Source: Eurosta solidaginis (taxonomy: Eukaryota; Arthropoda; Insecta; Diptera; Tephritidae). Taken from it: a stretch of 64,000 bases of DNA. Numbering within the stretch: position 1 is the stretch's first letter; each line of letters starts with the position of its first letter. The DNA lies in contig NW_027136911.1 in NCBI RefSeq assembly GCF_040869045.1, positions 682,001 through 746,000 on the forward strand, given 5' to 3'. A program made the translations under genes and the position numbers. The notes below the pieces were generated by a model, which was not told where the DNA came from, ran no database searches, and was given only the letters and a program-made list of their open reading frames with translations. Of the stretch, positions 1-12,457 are shown piece by piece.

Positions 1-639
1 AAAACCTAGCATCTGCAAAAACAAAATCGATTCTATCTTGCTTGGTTCAATAGATATGGACACTTATCCCTTTTAGTCGGTTAACCCCACCCACAATAGA
101 TATGGACACTTATCCCTTTTAGACGGTTAACCCCATCCACTTTGACGTAGAAATTGAACCCTTAACGATAGAACCTTGTATTAACTTGTGGATTAATATA
201 CACATAAAAACCTATCATCTGCAAAAACAAAATCGATTCTATCTTGCTTGGTTCAATAGATATGGACGCTTATCCCTTATAGTCGGTTAACCCCACCCAC
301 AATAGATATGGACACTTATCCCTTTTAGTCGGTTAACCCCACCCACAATAGATATGGACACTTATCCCTTTTAGTCGGTTAACCCCATCCACTTTGACGT
401 AGAAATTGAACCCTTAACGATAGAACCTTGTATTAACTTGTGAATTAATATACACATAAAAACCTATCATCTGCAAAAACAAAATCGATTCTATCTTGCT
501 TGGTTCAATAGATATGGACACTTATCCCTTTTAGTCGGTTAACCCCACCCACTTTGGCGTAGAAATTGAATCGTTAACGATAGAACCTTGGCTCAGCTTG
601 TGGATTAATATACACATAAAAACCTAGCATCTGCAAAAA

Positions 640-1900
640 CAAAATCGATTCTATCTTGCTTGGTTCAATAGATATGGACACTTATCCCTTTTAGTCGGTT
701 AACCCCACCTACTTTGGCGTAGAAATTGAATCGTTAACGATAGAACCTTGGCTCAGCTTGTGGATTAATATACACATAAAAACCTAGCATCTGCAAAAAC
801 AAAATCGATTCTATCTTGCTTGGTTCAATAGATATGGACACTTATCCCTTTTAGTCGGTTAACCCCACCCACAATAGATATGGACACTTATCCCTTTTAG
901 ACGGTTAACCCCATCCACTTTGACGTAGAAATTGAACCGTTAACGATAGAACCTTGGGTCAGCTTGTGGATTAATATACGCATAAAAACCTACCATCTGC
1001 AAAAACAAAATCGATTCTATCTTGCTTGGTTCAATAGATATGGACACTTATCCCTTTTAGTCGGTTAATCCCACCCACAATAGATATGGACACTTATCCC
1101 TTTTAGTCGGTTAACCCCATCCACTTTGACGTAGAAATTGAACCGTTAACGATAGAACCTTGGATCAGCTTGTGGATTAATATACACATAAAAACCTATC
1201 ATCTGCAAAAACAAAATCGAATCTATCTTGCTTGGTTCAATAGATATGGATACTTATTCCTTTTAGTCGGTTAACCCCAACCACTATAACGTAGAAATTG
1301 AACCGTTAGCGATAGAACCTTAGATCAGCCTGTGGATTAATACACACATAAAAACCTACCATCTGTAAAAATAAATTCGATTCTATCTTGCTTGGTTCAA
1401 TAGATATGGACACTTATCCCTTTTAGTCGGTTAACCCCACCCTGTATGACGTAGAAATCGAACCGTTAGCGATAGAACCTTGGGTCAGCCTGTGAATTAA
1501 TATACACATAAAAACCTACCATCTGCTAAAATAAATTCGAATCTACCATTGCTTGGTTCAATAGATATGTATACTTATCCCTTTTAGTCGGTTAACCCCA
1601 CCCACTATAACTTAGAAATTGAACCGTTAACGATAGAAACTTAGGTCAGCTTGTGGATTAATATACACATAAAAACCTACCATCTGCAAAAATAAAATCG
1701 ATTCTGTCTTGCTTGGTTCAATATATATGGACACTTATCCCTTTTAGTCGGTTAATCCCACCCAGTATGACGTAGAAATTTAACCGTTAACGACAGAACC
1801 TTGGATCAGCTTGTGGATTAATATACACATAAAAACGTATCATCTGCAAAAACAAAATCGATTCTATCTTGCTTGGTTCAATAGATATGGACACTTATCC
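640..1900. repeat. Segmental duplication copy 1 (offset 2997 bp)
   Basis: This stretch matches 3637-4897 at a constant offset of 2997 bp. Diagnostic shared variants are CCTAGCATCTGC at about 783/3780, the TATGGATACTTATTCC unit at about 1245/4242 and the CTACCATTGCTTGG unit at about 1545/4540. The match fades on both sides, where the unit types differ. It is a block of several monomers copied together, so a higher-order repeat or an unequal-exchange product. Boundaries are approximate. Confidence 0.85.
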
Positions 1901-3636
1901 CTTTTAGTCGGTTAACCCTACCCACTTTGGCTTAGAAATTGAATCGTTAACGATAGAACCTTCTATTAGCTTGTGCATTAATATACACATAAAAACCTAC
2001 CATCTGCAAAAACAAAATCGATTCTATCTTGCTTGGTTCAATAGATATGGACATTTATCCCTTTTAGTCGGTTAATCCCACCCACAATAGATATGGACAC
2101 TTATCCCTTTTAGTCGGTTAACACCATCCACTTTGACGTAGAAACTGAACCGTTAACGATAGAACCTTGTATTAGCTTGTGGATTAATATACACATAAAA
2201 ACCTATCATGTTCAAAAACAAAATCGATTCTATCTTGCTTGGTTCAATAGATATGGACACTTATCCCTTTTAGTCGGTTAACCCCATCCACTTTGACGTA
2301 GAAATTGAACCGTTAACGATAGAACCTTGTATTAGCTTGTGGATTAATATACACATAAAAACCTATCATGTTCAAAAACAAAATCGATTCTATCTTGCTT
2401 GGTTCAATAGATATGGACGCTTATCCCTTTTAGTCGGTTAATCCCACCCACAATAAATATGGACACTTATCCCTTTTAGTCGGTTAACACCATCCACTTT
2501 GACGTAGAAACTGAACCGTTAACGATAGAACCTTGTATTAGCTTGTGGATTAATATACACAAAGAAGCCTATCATCTTCAAAAACAAAATCGATTCTATC
2601 TTGCTTGGTTCAATAGATATGGACACTTATCCCTTTTAGTCGGTTAACCCCACCCACTTTGACGTAGAAATTGAACCGTTAACGATAGAACCTTGTATTA
2701 GCTTGTGGATTAATATACACATAAAAACCTATCATGTTCAAAAACAAAATCGATTCTATCTTGCTTGGTTCAATAGATATGGACACTTATCCCTTTTAGT
2801 CGGTTAACCCCATCCACTTTGACGTAGAAACTGAACCGTTAACGATAGAACCTTGTATTAGCTTGTGGATTAATATACACATAAAAACCTATCATGTTCA
2901 AAAACAAAATCGATTCTATCTTGCTTGGTTCAATAGATATGGACACTTATCCCTTTTAGTCGGTTAACCCCATCCACTTTGACGTAGAAATTGAACCGTT
3001 AACGATAGAACCTTGTATTAGCTTGTGGATTAATATACACATAAAAACCTATCATGTTCAAAAACAAAATCGATTCTATCTTTCTTGGTTCAATAGATAT
3101 GGACGCTTATCCCTTTTAGTCGGTTAATCCCACCCACAATAGATATGGACACTTATCCCTTTTAGTCGGTTAACCCCATCCACTTTGACGTAGAAACTGA
3201 ACCGTTAACGATAGAACCTTGTATTAGCTTGTGGATTAATATACACATAAAAGCCTATCATCTTCAAAAACAAAATCGATTCTATCTTGCTTGGTTCAAT
3301 AGATATGGACACTTATCCCTTTTAGTCGGTTAACCCCATCCACTTTGACGTAGAAATCGAACCGTTAACGATAGAACCTTGTATTAGCTTGTGGATTAAT
3401 ATACACATAAAAACCTATCATGTTCAAAAACAAAATCGATTCTATCTTGCTTGGTTCAATAGATATGGACGCGTATCCCTTTTAGTCGGTTAACCCCACC
3501 CACAATAGATATAGACACTTATCCCTTTTAGTCGGTTAACCCCATCCACTTTGACGTAGAAATTGAACCGTTAACGATAGAACCTTGTATTAGCTTGTGG
3601 ATTAATATACACATAAAAACCTATCATCTGCAAAAA

Positions 3637-4897
3637 CAAAATCGATTATATCTTGCTTGGTTCAATAGATATGGACACTTATCCCTTTTAGTCGGTTAAC
3701 CCCACTCACTTTGGCGTAGAAATTCAATCGTTAACGATAGAACCTTGGATCAGCTTGTGGATTAATATACACATAAAAACCTAGCATCTGCAAAAACAAA
3801 ATCGATTCTATCTTGCTTGGTTCAATAGATATGGACACTTATCCCTTTTAGTCGGTTAACCCCACCCACAATAGATATGGACACTTATCCCTTTTAGACG
3901 GTTAACCCCATCCACTTTGACGTAGAAATTGAACCGTTAACGATAGAACCTTGGGTCAGCTTGTGGATTAATATACGCATAAAAACCTACCATCTGCAAA
4001 AACAAAATCGATTCTATCTTGCTTGATTCAATAGATATGGACACTTATCCCTTTTAGTCGGTTAATCCCACCCACAATAGATATGGACACTAATCCCTTT
4101 TAGTCGGTTAACCCCATCCACTTTGACGTAGAAATTGAACCGTTAACGATAGAACCTTGGATCAGCCTGTGGATTAATATACACATAAAAACCTATCATC
4201 TGCAAAAACAAAATCGAATCTATCTTGCTTGGTTCAATAGATATGGATACTTATTCCTTTTAGTCGGTTAACCCCAACCACTATAACGTAGAAATTGAAC
4301 CGTTAGCGATAGAACCTTAGATCAGCCTGTGGATTAATACACACATAAAAACCTACCATCTGTAAAAATAAATTCGATTCTATCTTGCTTGGTTCAATAG
4401 ATATGGACACTTATCCCTTTTAGTCGGTTAACCCCAACCAGTATGACGTAGAAATCGAACCGTTAGCGATAGAACCTTGGATCAGCCTGCGAATTAATAT
4501 ACACATAAAAACCTACCATCTGCAAAAATAAATTCGAATCTACCATTGCTTGGTTCAATAGATATGTATACTTATCCCTTTTAGTCGGTTAATGCCACCC
4601 ACTATAACGTAGAAATTGAACCGTTAACGATAGAAACTTAGGTCAGCTTGTGGATTAATATACACATAAAAACCTACCATCTGCAAAAATAAAATCGATT
4701 CTGTCTTGCTTGGTTCAATATATATGGACACTTATCCCTTTTAGTCGGTTAACCCCACCCAGTATGACGTAGAAATTTAACCGTTAACGATAGAACCTTG
4801 GATCAGCTTGTGGATTTATATACACATAAAAACCTACCATCTGCAAAAACAAAATCGATTCTATCTTGCTTGATTCAATAGATATGGACACTTATCC
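3637..4897. repeat. Segmental duplication copy 2 (offset 2997 bp)
   Basis: Partner of 640-1900. The order of 160- and 206-bp units and their private substitutions are the same as in the first copy, with scattered single-base differences such as GGTTAATGCC near 4587 against GGTTAACCCC in the first copy. Confidence 0.85.
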
Positions 4898-6410
4898 GTT
4901 TTAGTCGGTTAACCCCATCCACTTTGACGTAGAAATTGAACCGTTAAAGATAGAGCCTTGGATCAGCTTGTGGATTAATATACACATAAAAACCTACCAT
5001 CTGCAAAAATATATTCGATCCTATCTTGCTTGGTTCAATAGATATGTATACTTATCCCTTTTAGTCGGTTAACCCCACCCACTATAACGTAGAAATTGAA
5101 CCGTTAACGATAGAAACTTAGGTCAGCTTGTGGATTAATATACACATAAAAACCTACCATCTGCAAAAATAAAATCGATTCTATCTTGCTTGGTTCAATA
5201 GATATGGACAGTTATCCCTTTTTGTCGGTTAACCCCACCCAGTTTGACGTAGAAATTCAACCGTTAACGATAGAACCTTGGATCAGCTTGTGAATTAAAA
5301 TACACATAAAAACCTATCATCTGCAAAAACAAAATCGATTCTATCTTGCTTGATTCAATAGATATGGACACTTATCCCTTTTAGTCGGTTAACCCCATCC
5401 ACTTTGACGTAGAACTTGAACCGTTAAGATAGAACCTTGGATCAGCTCGTGGATTAATATACACATAAAAACCTATCATCTGCAAAAACCAAATTGATTC
5501 TATCTTGCTTGATTCAATAGATATGGACACTTATCCCTTTTAGTCGGTTAACCCCATCCACTTTGAAGTAGAAATTGAACCGTTAAAGATAGAGCCTTGG
5601 ATCAGCTTGTGGATTAATATTCACATAAAAACCTACCATCTGCAAAAATATATTTGATTCTATCTTGCATAGTTCAATAGATATGTATACTTATCCCTTT
5701 TAGACGGTTAACCCCACCCACTATGACGTAGAAGAGATAGAGCCTTGGATCGGCTTGTGGATTAATACACGCATAAAAACCTATCATCTGCAAAAACAAA
5801 ATCGATTCTATCTTGCTTGATTCAATAGATATGGACACTTATCCCTTTTAGTCGGTTAACCCCACCCACTATAACGTAGAAATTGAACCGTTAACAATAG
5901 AAACTTAGGTCAGCTTGTGGATTAATATACACATAAAAACCTACCATCTGCAAAAATAAAATCGATTCTGTCTTGCTTGGATCAATATATATGGACACTT
6001 ATCCCTTTTAGTCGGTTAACCCCACCCAGTATGACGTAGAAATTGAACCGTTAACGATAGAAAATTGGATCAGCTTGTGGATTAATATACACATAAAAAC
6101 CTACCATCTGCAAAAATAAATTCGATTCTATCTTGCTTGGTTCAATAGATATGTATACTTATCCCTTTTAGTCGGTTAACCCCACCCACTATAACGTAGA
6201 AATTGAACCGTTAACGATAGAAACTTAGGCCAGCTTGTAGATTAATATACACATAAAAACCTACCATCTGCAAAAATAAAATCGATTCTATCTTGCTTGG
6301 TTCAATAGATATGGACACTTATCCCTTTTATTCGGTTATTCCCACCCAGTATGACGTAGAAATCGAACCGTTAGCGATAGAACCTTAGATCAGCTTGTGG
6401 ATTTATATAC
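4720..6410. repeat. Tandem higher-order repeat, copy 1 (period 2067 bp)
   Basis: Matches 6787-8477 at offset 2067 bp. That equals thirteen 160-bp units less 13 bp. The shortfall is explained by one 12-bp-deleted unit near 5725-5740 and a 1-bp deletion near 5425. Shared private variants include the TATGGACAGTTATCCC unit (5204/7271), the CTTGGATCAATATATATGG unit (5977/8044) and the TTCGGTTATTCCC unit (6331/8398). Confidence 0.88.
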
Positions 6411-6786
6411 ACATAAAAACCTACCATCTGCAAAAACAAAATCGATTCTATCTTGCTTGATTCAATAGATATGGACACTTATCCGTTTTAGTCGGTTAAC
6501 CCCATCCACTTTGACGTAGAAATTGAACCGTTAAAGATAGAGCCTTGGATCAGCTTGTGGATTAATATACACATAAAAACCTACCATCTGCAAAAATATA
6601 TTCGATCCTATCTTGCTTGGTTCAATAGATATGTATACTTATCCCTTTTAGTCGGTTAACCCCACCCACTATAACGTAGAAATTGAACCGTTAACGATAG
6701 AAACTTAGGTCAGCTTGTGGATTAATATACACATAAAAACCTACCATCTGCAAAAATAAAATCGATTCTATCTTGCTCGGTTCAAT

Positions 6787-8477
6787 AGATATGGACAGTT
6801 ATCCCTTTTAGTCGGTTAACCCCACCCAGTATGACGTAGAAATTTAACCGTTAACGATAGAACCTTGGATCAGCTTGTGGATTTATATACACATAAAAAC
6901 CTACCATCTGCAAAAACAAAATCGATTCTATCTTGCTTGATTCAATAGATATGGACACTTATCCGTTTTAGTCGGTTAACCCCATCCACTTTGACGTAGA
7001 AATTGAACCGTTAAAGATAGAGCCTTGGATCAGCTTGTGGATTAATATACACATAAAAACCTACCATCTGCAAAAATATATTCGATCCTATCTTGCTTGG
7101 TTCAATAGATATGTATACTTATCCCTTTTAGTCGGTTAACCCCACCCACTATAACGTAGAAATTGAACCGTTAACGATAGAAACTTAGGTCAGCTTGTGG
7201 ATTAATATACACATAAAAACCTACCATCTGCAAAAATAAAATCGATTCTATCTTGCTTGGTTCAATAGATATGGACAGTTATCCCTTTTTGTCGGTTAAC
7301 CCCACCCAGTTTGACGTAGAAATTCAACCGTTAACGATAGAACCTTGGATCAGCTTGTGGATTAATATACACATAAAAACCTATCATCTGCAAAAACAAA
7401 ATCGATTCTATCTTGCTTGATTCAATAGATATGGACACTTATCCCTTTTAGTCGGTTAACCCCATCCACTTTGACGTAGAACTTGAACCGTTAAGATAGA
7501 ACCTTGGATCAGCTCGTGGATTAATATACACATAAAAACCTATCATCTGCAAAAACCAAATCGATTCTATCTTGCTTGATTCAATAGATATGGACACTTA
7601 TCCCTTTTAGTCGGTTAACCCCATCCACTTTGACGTAGAAATTGAACCGTTAAAGATAGAGCCTTGGATCAGCTTGTGGATTAATATATACATAAAAACC
7701 TACCATCTGCAAAAATATATTTGATTCTATCTTGCATGGTTCAATAGATATGTATACTTATCCCTTTTAGACGGTTAACCCCACCCACTATGACGTGGAA
7801 GAGATAGAGCCTTGGATCGGCTTGTGGATTAATATACGCATAAAAACCTATCATCTGCAAAAACAAAATCGATTCTATCTTGCTTGATTCAATAGATATG
7901 GACACTTATCCCTTTTAGTCGGTTAACCCCACCCACTATAACGTAGAAATTGAACCGTTAACAATAGAAACTTAGGTCAGCTTGTGGATTACTATACACA
8001 TAAAAACCTACCATCTGCAAAAATAAAATCGATTCTGTCTTGCTTGGATCAATATATATGGACACTTATCCCTTTTAGTCGGTTAACCCCACCCAGTATG
8101 ACGTAGAAATTGAACCGTTAACGATAGAACCTTGGATCAGCTTGTGGATTAATATACACATAAAAACCTACCATCTGCAAAAATAAATTCGATTCTATCT
8201 TGCTTGGTTCAATAGATATGTATACTTATCCCTTTTAGTCGGTTAACCCCACCCACTATAACGTAGAAATTGAACCGTTAGCGATAGAAACTTAGGCCAG
8301 CTTGTAGATTAATATATACATAAAAACCTACCATCTGCAAAAATAAAATCGATTCTATCTTGCTTGGTTCAATAGATATGGACACTTATCCCTTTTATTC
8401 GGTTATTCCCACCCAGTATGACGTAGAAATCGAACCGTTAGCGATAGAACCTTAGATCAGCCTGTGGATTAATATAC
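6787..8477. repeat. Tandem higher-order repeat, copy 2 (period 2067 bp)
   Basis: Second copy of 4720-6410. It carries the same 12-bp-deleted unit (about 7790-7810) and the same 1-bp deletion (about 7492), so these indels predate the duplication. The stretch 6411-6786 between the copies also resembles parts of both, so the local history includes more than one exchange. Confidence 0.85.
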
Positions 8478-8801
8478 ACATAAAAACCTACCATCTGTAA
8501 AAATAAATTCGATTCTATCTTGCTTGGTTCAATAGATATGGACACTTATCCCTTTTAGTCGGTTAACCGCACCCAGTATGACGTAGAAATCGAACCGTTA
8601 GCGATAGAACCTTGGATCAGCCTGTGAATTAATATACACATAAAAACCAACCATCTGCAAAAATAAATTCGATTCTATCTTGCTTGGTTCAATAGATATG
8701 TATACTTATCCCTTTTAGTCGGTTAACCACACCCACTATAACGTAGAAATTGAACCGTTAACGATAGAAACTTAGGTCAGCTTGTGGATTAGTATACACA
8801 T

Positions 8802-8905
8802 AGGTAGGTAGGTTGAACTGGCCGGTCCATGAGGACCTCACATAGACTGATTGAGTCCTTAGTGTTACCAGAAGTTTGTTTTAACGACCAAACTGAAAAA
8901 CCCTA
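8802..8905 (-). other. Retrotransposon 3' UTR and tail
   Basis: About 104 bp between the ORF2 stop and satellite. It ends, on the minus strand, in about two and a half TACC repeats that abut the satellite phase ...GTATACACATA. Short tandem repeats instead of poly(A) are usual for several non-LTR clades and are where target-primed reverse transcription starts. The preceding stretch is where the element's own RT would recognise its RNA, which is inferred from the family and not shown here. Confidence 0.75.
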
Positions 8906-10249
8906 TCAAAAACCAGGACCTATGTTATAAAATAACTCCGTCCTCTTGGCAAATACTAGAAGCTTCCTAGGACTTAAGCCACTTGCTGCTTCTAGATCTG
9001 ACAGCTGTATCACTCCTAATAGCTGGAGTCTTAGCCTGGCAAGTGCAGGGCACGAGCACAGAACGTGCTCGATCGTTTCCTCCTCCAACCCGCACTTCCT
9101 ACACCTGCTATCACTGACCAAGCCTAATTTAAAGGCATGCGACGCCAGAAGGCAGTGTCCAGTCAGAATACCCGTCATGAGTCTACAGTCCTCTCTTTTT
9201 AATGATAGAAGCAACTGTGTTAGTCTAAGGTTGTAAGACCTACACATAATCTTCGACACTTTACAGCCCCGCGCTTGAACCCACGCCTTTTCTGCTTGGT
9301 CGATCATGTGCACCTCTCGCATTCGCTTAATCTCGCCCAATCTAATTGGGACGTCTACGGGGCAAGCTTCAAGGGATGCGCCCTTTTTAGCTAATTCGTC
9401 CGCTTTTTCATTCCCATCTATTCCCATATGCCCTGGGACCCAATATAGATGTATGCTTCTCCCTGTCCCGATTCTGTCCAGAGACTGCTTACACTCTAAC
9501 ACGCATTCAGATGCTGTGCTATGCGAGATTATTGCCTTAATTGCTGCTTGACTGTCAATATAAAAGTTAACACGGTTGCAGCTTAAGCTATTCTCTTCCA
9601 GGGTTTCTACTGCTTTGGTTACGGCTAATATTTCCGCTTGGAAAACGCTACAGTAATCCGGCAGCCTGTAGGATCTGCTTAATTCCGGATCAGCGCAGTA
9701 TACCGCAGACCCTACTCCTTCCACTATTTTGGAACCATCGGTGTACACATGTATCGCCTCGTCCGCCATTTGCGCACCCTTGCGCCAACCGTCCACCTCT
9801 ATTGTGGCCTTAAGATCTCCCTCAAAGTGCAGGTAGGGAATCATGTAGTCTGTTCGTCTTGTGACTAAGGACGCTATACTACTATGGCCATATGGTCGGC
9901 GCTCAAGCTGCCCCGAAGCATCGAGCCTGGTTGCGGTCGTTAACGCTTTGTTCTTTGCTACCAGGTCTACAGGTGGAATGTGCAGAATGGCATACAGTGC
10001 AGCCGTCGGGGTTGTTTTCAGGGCTCCGGTAATGCAAAGCATCGATAGTCTGCATACCCCCTCTAATTTTTTGAGGTATGTTATTTTTTGTGTGGCTTTC
10101 CACCAAACAAGAACTCCATAGTATAGAATAGGGCTTACAATCGCTGTAAAAACCCAATGAGAGAGAGAGGGCGATAGGCCCCACGTACACCCCAGCATTC
10201 TTTTACATGCATAGAGTGCCGTTGAGGCCTTCTTGACCCTCTCCTCCAT
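8906..10249 (-). pseudogene. ORF2 fragment 3: RT C-terminal part, RNase H, zinc knuckle
   Basis: This is the 3' third of ORF2, read as 447 codons. Residues 1-100 continue the RT thumb/connection region (EERVKKASTALYACKRMLG...). RNase H lies at about 165-292, with the four expected acidic residues: D171 in YTDGS, E206 in FQAEILAV, D232 in YIDSQAA and D284 in NEKADELA. A CCHC knuckle follows at C383, C386, H395 and C400 (C-x2-C-x8-H-x4-C). RNase H would remove the RNA strand of the cDNA hybrid. The apparent ATG at 10249 is not a real start: it is where this frame takes over from the RT frame after a frameshift, at GTCATGGAGGAG. The stop at 8906 is the natural ORF2 end. Confidence 0.88.
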
Positions 10250-11556
10250 GACAGCTTACTGTCTAGGATGATTCCTAGATATTTTGTGCAAGGTTTCTCC
10301 TGTAAGGTCACCGCTCCTAACTTAGGCCTGGTCCAATTTGGGACCTTGTACCTCTTTGTAAACAAGACCATATCCGTCTTCTCCGCATTGACTTTCAGCC
10401 CGACATTAGATGCCCAGGTATGAATATCCCGAAGCGCCCGATCCATCAAAGAACTAATCGTTGGAAGGCATTTTCCACTTATGACAATTGCAACGTCATC
10501 TGCGTAAGCCGTAAGTTTTACGGGTCCCTCATCGAATTGCCTGAGCAGTTGGTTGATGACCAGTGTCCACAGCAGAGGTGATAGCACCCCTCCCTGCGGC
10601 GTGCCCCTGTCCACTGATTTCGTGGCCTCGTACAATCCCCATTGTGATGTAATCTTTCTGCAATTTAACGTGCAGCCGATCCATCTGATTAAGGCAGGAT
10701 GTACTTTAATGTAATTAAGACCATCCATAATCGCCCATTTTGCAACATTATTGAAAGCCCCGGCAATGTCCAAGAAGACTCCTAGAGCATACTCCTTATA
10801 TTCCAGGGATTTCTCTATGCTTATTACCACCCTATGCAATGCGGTGTCTACCGACTTGCCTTTGGTGTACGCATGCTGTGTTGTGGAGAGCAGCTTTTCA
10901 TCCACGTTGGACTTTATGTACACATCTATCAGCCTCTCAAAGGTTTTGAGCAGAAATGATGTTAAGCTAATGGGTCTATAGTCTTTGGGATACACGTGAC
11001 CGATCTTCCCCGCCTTTGGTAGAAAAGCTACACGAGCAGTTCTCCAAGAGTGCGGTACATGATTCAGTCTTATGCACCCATCGAATATTATTTTAAGCCA
11101 TTCCACGACCGCCCTACTTGAGACTTGTAGCATGGCCGGGAATATACCATCTGGGCCCGGCGATTTAAACTTAGAAAACGTCTTCACTGCCCACTCGATC
11201 TTGGTATTGGTCACCAAGCCCGGCACCACTAGCTCCGTGATCGAAGTGTGAGTGATGTCTGCTGGTTCTTCTAAACCGTCTCCCGATGGGAAATGTGTAT
11301 CAAGAAGCACCTCAAGGGATTCCTCACTATCACGTGACCATTCCCCGTTCTCTTTCTTTATTAGTCCCTGGACTATGTTTCCCTTTGCTAGGACTTTTTT
11401 CAACCGTGCTGTTTCACTGGAGCTCTCTATGTCCGTACAGAAACTTTTCCATGAGTTTCTCTTCGCCCTGGTAATTTCACGCTTGTAGATCCTCAGTAGA
11501 TCCCTGTACTCGTCCCGACACGCTTCGCTTTCCGCGGTCTTTACGAGTTTAAACAT
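10135..11556 (-). pseudogene. ORF2 fragment 2: reverse transcriptase
   Basis: Reads as 473 codons, of which about 1-437 are authentic ORF2 and the rest (after KLSW) is out-of-frame sequence running to a chance stop at 10135. RT signatures in order: KSPGPDGI (131-138), FLPKAGK (178-184), DYRPISLTSF (192-201), FLDIAGAFNNV (261-271, catalytic D263), RGTPQGGVLSPLLW (317-330), YADD (351-354, catalytic D353 and D354), KTDMVLFTKR (393-402) and KYLGIILDSKLSW (425-437). This enzyme would copy element RNA into DNA at a nicked target. The catalytic core is intact. The first ATG at 11556 is created by the upstream frameshift and need not be used. The second frameshift at about 10245-10255 removes the link to RNase H. 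Confidence 0.9.
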
Positions 11557-12457
11557 TTCTTTTACTCAGCTCATTGCTCCACCATGGCGGCTTTGCTTTT
11601 CCTCTGAATCTTCTTAGAGGGCAAGCTTTGTTATACGCAGTCATAAGCGTCCTTGTTAGGAATTCATTCGACTCCTCCAGTTCCTCTACATTAGCAACCT
11701 CTTTGGGTTGTCCCAGTTTCGTTTCTACATGTTTCTGGAATTTAGTCCAATTCGTTGCCCTAGGGTTTCTGAAGGTTCCTCCCTTCTCTACCCTCTTTAG
11801 TGGGATGCTGAAGCTTATATACGCATGGTCGGAGAAGGATGGTCTATCGAGAACCATCCAATCATACCTTGATATATCACGCTCGGAGCTCAATGTAATA
11901 TCCAGAACATTCCTGGATGTTGGACCAATGTATGTAGGAACATTTCCCCTGTTGGTTATCTGCAAGTTGGTTTGCAGGATGTAACAAAATAGAGATTCGC
12001 CTCTCTCGTTCGTATCTGCTCCTCCCCACGCATTGTGGTGCGCATTTGCATCTGCGCCTATGACCAACCGCCCTTTGCGCCCTTCCTCCTGTACTAGCCT
12101 TTTGCACTCCATCGGTGGAACCTCCGCAGCATGGGCCATGTAGCAGGACGCCAGGATAAATGCCTGCTTATTCTTTTGCTCAACGGCCACCGCTACGAGA
12201 TCCTCGGTGGTGTAATTAGGCAGCATATATGAATGCAGCTGTTTCCTTACCATTACTACAGCTCGCACCCTTCCTTCCGTTTGTGCGTAGTAAACGCCAA
12301 ACCCGCGTACGCTAAGTCCAGAAACCTTTCCTCCCGATGAGAGCCACGGCTCCTGTATCAGCGCCACGTCAAACGAACCCTCCTCAAGGGTTAGGAGGAG
12401 TTCGCTCGACGCCACTTTACTGTGTTGGAGGTTTATCTGTAGGACTCGCAGCACCAT
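11549..12457 (-). pseudogene. ORF2 fragment 1: APE-like endonuclease
   Basis: This is the 5' part of ORF2, 302 codons, with a probable genuine start at 12457 that overlaps the end of ORF1 by 41 bp in the +1 frame. It is an apurinic-endonuclease-type nuclease that nicks target DNA to prime reverse transcription. Visible active-site residues are N9 (QINLQHS), E36 (IQEPW), D136, N138 and H140 (GADANAHHNAWGG), D186 (LDITLSS) and D210-H211 (SFSDH). After the nuclease the frame continues to a conserved WWSNELSK stretch, then hits TAA at 11549. The RT frame starts 8 bp upstream of that point, so the break is a small frameshift and not a domain loss. Overlapping ORF1/ORF2 reading frames are common in this class. 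Confidence 0.88.

Larger units (their letters stand above)
1..8801. repeat. Satellite array, left block (160/206-bp monomers)
   Basis: Uninterrupted head-to-tail tandem repeats with no gene. The unit is seen by spacing of the recurring CTGCAAAAAYAAA stretch, for example 5161 to 5321 (160 bp). The first 4.7 kb mixes 160-bp units with 206-bp units that carry a second copy of a 46-bp segment; from about 4.7 kb nearly all units are 160 bp. Recognisable submotifs in each unit are TCGGTTAACC, CCGTTAACGATAG and AAATCGATTCT. Variation is mostly substitutions at fixed positions (ACTTTGACG, AGTATGACG or ACTATAACG, for instance). Because 160 leaves remainder 1 when divided by 3, any reading frame rotates through all phases and meets stops. 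The satellite family itself is not one I recognise by name. Confidence 0.97.

Noticed and set aside
1..8801. CRISPR-like regularly spaced repeats
   Set aside because: The whole 160-bp unit is conserved with no unique spacers, and the context is clearly a eukaryotic satellite with a LINE insertion.
8802..8812. TAGG/TACC repeats as telomeric repeat
   Set aside because: Only about two and a half copies are present, exactly at the 3' end of a non-LTR element, where short tandem tails are expected.
10247..10249. ATG at 10249 as a separate gene start for an RNase H protein
   Set aside because: It overlaps the TGG of the RT KLSW motif in another frame, and the encoded residues directly continue the RT thumb region, so it is a frameshift junction and not an independent gene.
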